DNA from: Ruminococcaceae bacterium UBA2806
GTDB taxonomy: Bacteria; Bacillota; Clostridia; Oscillospirales; Acutalibacteraceae
Length of the DNA: 7,313 nt
Assembly (NCBI GenBank): GCA_002351795.1
Contig: DEHG01000030.1
Span: 47,430-54,742, forward strand
Reading direction: 5' to 3'
The position numbers were made by a program, and so were the translations under genes. Below the pieces are notes generated by a model. That model had not been told where the DNA came from. It did not search any database and saw nothing but the letters and a program-made list of their open reading frames with translations. Shown one piece after another: positions 6,247 through 7,313 of the stretch. Numbering within the stretch: the stretch's first letter is position 1; each line of letters starts with the position of its first letter.

Positions 6247-6324
6247 ATGGGCGATACGGAAACACTTTTTTGTGACCTTGCTGTCTCTTGGTGCGAGGTC
6301 TTCTGCGGAGAGAAGATAGTTTAA
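6247..6324 (+). CDS. Possible 25-residue small ORF inside the candidate RNA
   Basis: An ATG at 6247 lies nine bases after AGGGAGG (6231-6237), a good ribosome binding site, and opens a 25-codon frame ending in TAA (6322-6324). The peptide starts MGDTETLFCD, contains three cysteines and ends GEKIV. It has no recognisable domain. The same bases also form the GGAG/CTCC and GACCTTGC hairpins, so the apparent binding site may simply be part of RNA structure. It could be a leader peptide, a dual-function RNA product or chance. Confidence 0.2.
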   Translation: MGDTETLFCDLAVSWCEVFCGEKIV

Positions 6325-6521
6325 GAACTGCCTTTTTTGAGCGTCTGTATCTGATCGTGTATGGTCGTGAGATACACTTTAGTCTGATACGGCTTCTTAT
6401 GATGAGTGTTTACTTTTAAGTTCCGATGATTCTTCAAACTGCGGGAAGGCGCTGACGATAACGGTCAGCTGCTATGAGCGGCAAAGCAGCTTTGGCTGAG
6501 GATCTTACAATTGAATATTTT

Positions 6522-6566
6522 CCGTGATCTATTCATCATATATATGTTGTTTTCACGGTTTTCTTT
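6522..6566 (+). terminator. Weak terminator-like stem inside the gene-free region
   Basis: CCGTGA (6522-6527) pairs with TCACGG (6553-6558), followed by TTTTCTTT. The loop is 25 bases and holds the palindrome CATATATATG (6537-6546). The stem is short, so it may be an internal RNA helix rather than a stop. If real it would limit the upstream RNA to about 395 nt. Confidence 0.3.
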
Positions 6567-6740
6567 CCGATGACATCGGGTTTTGCTTCCGGAGCGGAAG
6601 AAAATGTCATAGGCTGAACAGGATATTGAACCGTTTATTACTTGAAGTTCCGCATATTATTTGTGTATGTTTTTCAATGTGCGAGTCGGATTCAGGTTCG
6701 GCTGTAGAATCAAGCATTAAGAAGGATATTATCCTTCGAG

Positions 6741-6990
6741 GGTGTTACGCAGTGGAATGTGCACCAAATGTATTTCAGGTATAAATAGGATTATCGCAAG
6801 GTTTTGCTTATTATATATTCTATACAGACAGGAATGTTTCCAATGTAATACTCAAATTTTCTTCTTCATAAAAAACACCTTTCATAAAATATTTTATGGC
6901 AGATCGGATCTGTTTTGGATCTGCCGGTATGGGAATGAGTCCAATGCCGTAATATAAGGTTATAACGAAGAATTGTGCCAATTCTCCTGA
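6741..6990. other. Non-coding stretch with small palindromes, no gene recognised
   Basis: No frame here has a ribosome binding site together with a protein-like sequence. It contains the 16-base perfect palindrome CATAAAAT/ATTTTATG (6883-6898), GGCAGATC/GATCTGCC (6898-6925) enclosing a direct repeat of GGATCTG (6906-6912 and 6917-6923), and AGAATTG/CAATTCT (6969-6985). It may be the 3' part of the candidate RNA or an unrelated spacer. Confidence 0.45.
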
Positions 6991-7033
6991 AAAAACACTA
7001 TGCCCCGACAGCAGCTGCTGCCGGGGTGTTTTT
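6991..7033. terminator. Palindromic bidirectional terminator
   Basis: CCCCG (7003-7007) pairs with CGGGG (7022-7026) around the perfect palindrome CAGCAG/CTGCTG (7009-7020), flanked by A-rich DNA on the left and TTTTT on the right. It ends the minus-strand TSCPD gene, whose TAA (7032-7034) overlaps the T-run. It can also stop rightward transcripts from the gene-free region. Confidence 0.88.
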
Positions 7034-7283
7034 ATGCTTTGAGCATCTGTGAAAGAGCGATAGAAAGCTGATCGGGGCATGAAGTTCCTCTGCCGTTGCA
7101 GTCGATACCACGCAGTCTTTTTATAGCTTCTTCTGCGCTCATTCCCTTTACGAGGGCGGCGATACCCTGAGTATTACCGTTGCATCCGCCGTTGAAGCGG
7201 ACGGAGGTAATGATGTTATTGTCATCAAGTTCGATCTCGATAGAGCGTGAACAGACTTTTTTTGTTTTGTAGACAGATTTCAT
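7032..7283 (-). CDS. TSCPD domain protein, TIGR03905 family
   Basis: The function is unknown. The 83-residue product matches the small family in which the whole protein is a TSCPD module, a domain also found at the C-terminus of some ribonucleotide reductases. Four cysteines are spaced as expected: Cys11 in KVCSR, Cys34 in FNGGCNGN, Cys62 in GIDCNGRG and Cys69 in TSCPD, the motif that names the domain. They may bind a metal; this is inference. The middle carries the conserved GIAALVKGMSAEEAIKRL helix (about 40-57). The start is supported by AAAGGAG eight bases before the ATG on the minus strand. The gene is complete, but its promoter lies at or beyond the right edge. Its stop codon runs directly into a strong terminator, so nothing downstream is cotranscribed. 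Confidence 0.92.
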   Translation of the reverse strand: MKSVYKTKKVCSRSIEIELDDNNIITSVRFNGGCNGNTQGIAALVKGMSAEEAIKRLRGIDCNGRGTSCPDQLSIALSQMLKA

Positions 7284-7313
7284 TTTTTTGACTCCTTTAT
7301 ATGATATTTTTTA

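Larger units (their letters stand above)
6171..6740 (+). ncRNA. Candidate large structured non-coding RNA, family not recognised
   Basis: A strong promoter points into this stretch, and no protein-like frame with a start site covers it. Visible pairings include GGAG/CTCC (6233-6245), GACCTTGC/GCGAGGTC with one wobble (6274-6300), TGTATCT/AGATACA (6346-6376) with an inner GATC/GGTC, GCTGAC/GTCAGC (6451-6469), and TGCT/AGCA next to it (6470-6488). A nested element follows: ATGACAT/ATGTCAT (6570-6610) enclosing CTTCC/GGAAG. The 3' part has GATT-CAG/CTG-AATC (6689-6711) and GAAGGAT/ATCCTTC (6721-6737). TGAATCCG (6180-6187) is perfectly complementary to CGGATTCA (6687-6694), and wobble pairs extend this to 11 pairs. 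This could be a long-range stem closing a domain of about 515 nt. I see no hallmark of RNase P RNA, tmRNA, SRP RNA or a common riboswitch. Size and isolation resemble large ornate bacterial RNAs such as ROOL or GOLLD, but I cannot assign it. The 3' end is uncertain: a weak terminator-like stem lies at 6522-6566 and a strong one at 6991-7033. Confidence 0.5.

Noticed and set aside
6171..6570. RNase P RNA, tmRNA, SRP RNA or a common riboswitch (M-box, cobalamin, T-box, SAM)
   Set aside because: None of the hallmark conserved strings of these families could be found, and no regulated gene follows directly on the plus strand.
6524..6957. Two plus-strand open frames (86 and 71 codons) in the gene-free region
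   Set aside because: No ribosome binding site, high Cys and Phe content, no domain. The region looks structural rather than coding.
6820..7080. Minus-strand open frame whose C-terminal half looks mildly protein-like
   Set aside because: It overlaps the TSCPD gene and runs through a strong terminator stem, without a ribosome binding site. At most it is a decayed fragment, which I cannot support.
1..7313. CRISPR array, tRNA, rRNA, transposase or phage genes
   Set aside because: No regularly spaced repeats, cloverleaf, rRNA segments or mobile-element proteins were seen.

Overview
The window looks like chromosomal DNA from a Clostridia-type Firmicute, most likely Ruminococcus or a close relative (Oscillospiraceae). 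This is inferred from AGGAG-type ribosome binding sites, AT-rich intergenic DNA, a clustered set of lower-glycolysis genes, a DUF1292 protein, a DUF4358 protein, a TIGR03905/TSCPD protein and a Firmicutes-style 6S RNA. The genus is not proven from sequence alone.

Left part (1-4500, plus strand) is a glycolytic cluster: the 3' end of pgk (phosphoglycerate kinase), tpiA (triose-phosphate isomerase), a putative lipoprotein with a beta-propeller-like body, and gpmI (cofactor-independent phosphoglycerate mutase). Together the three enzymes cover triose interconversion, the 1,3-bisphosphoglycerate to 3-phosphoglycerate step, and 3-phosphoglycerate to 2-phosphoglycerate. Hairpins of terminator type lie after pgk and after tpiA, so the cluster is probably punctuated rather than one uniform operon. 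The lipoprotein gene has an apparent one-base deletion in an A-run at its start codon. A strong bidirectional terminator at about 4456-4498 ends the cluster and also serves the convergent gene on the other strand.

Middle part (4500-6080, minus strand) holds a membrane-anchored DUF4358 protein with a clear promoter, a patch of tandem hairpins, a 6S RNA gene (ssrS) with its own near-consensus promoter and a terminator hairpin, and a small acidic DUF1292 protein with its own promoter. No terminator is visible between DUF1292 and 6S RNA.

Right part (6080-7313) begins with a near-perfect extended -10 promoter pointing right at 6136-6164, but no convincing protein gene follows for about 870 bases. 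The DNA instead carries many local hairpins plus a possible long-range stem joining 6179-6189 to 6685-6695. I read this as a candidate large structured non-coding RNA of unrecognised family, and it is the most interesting element here. The window ends with a minus-strand gene for a four-cysteine TSCPD/TIGR03905 protein, whose stop codon abuts a palindromic bidirectional terminator.
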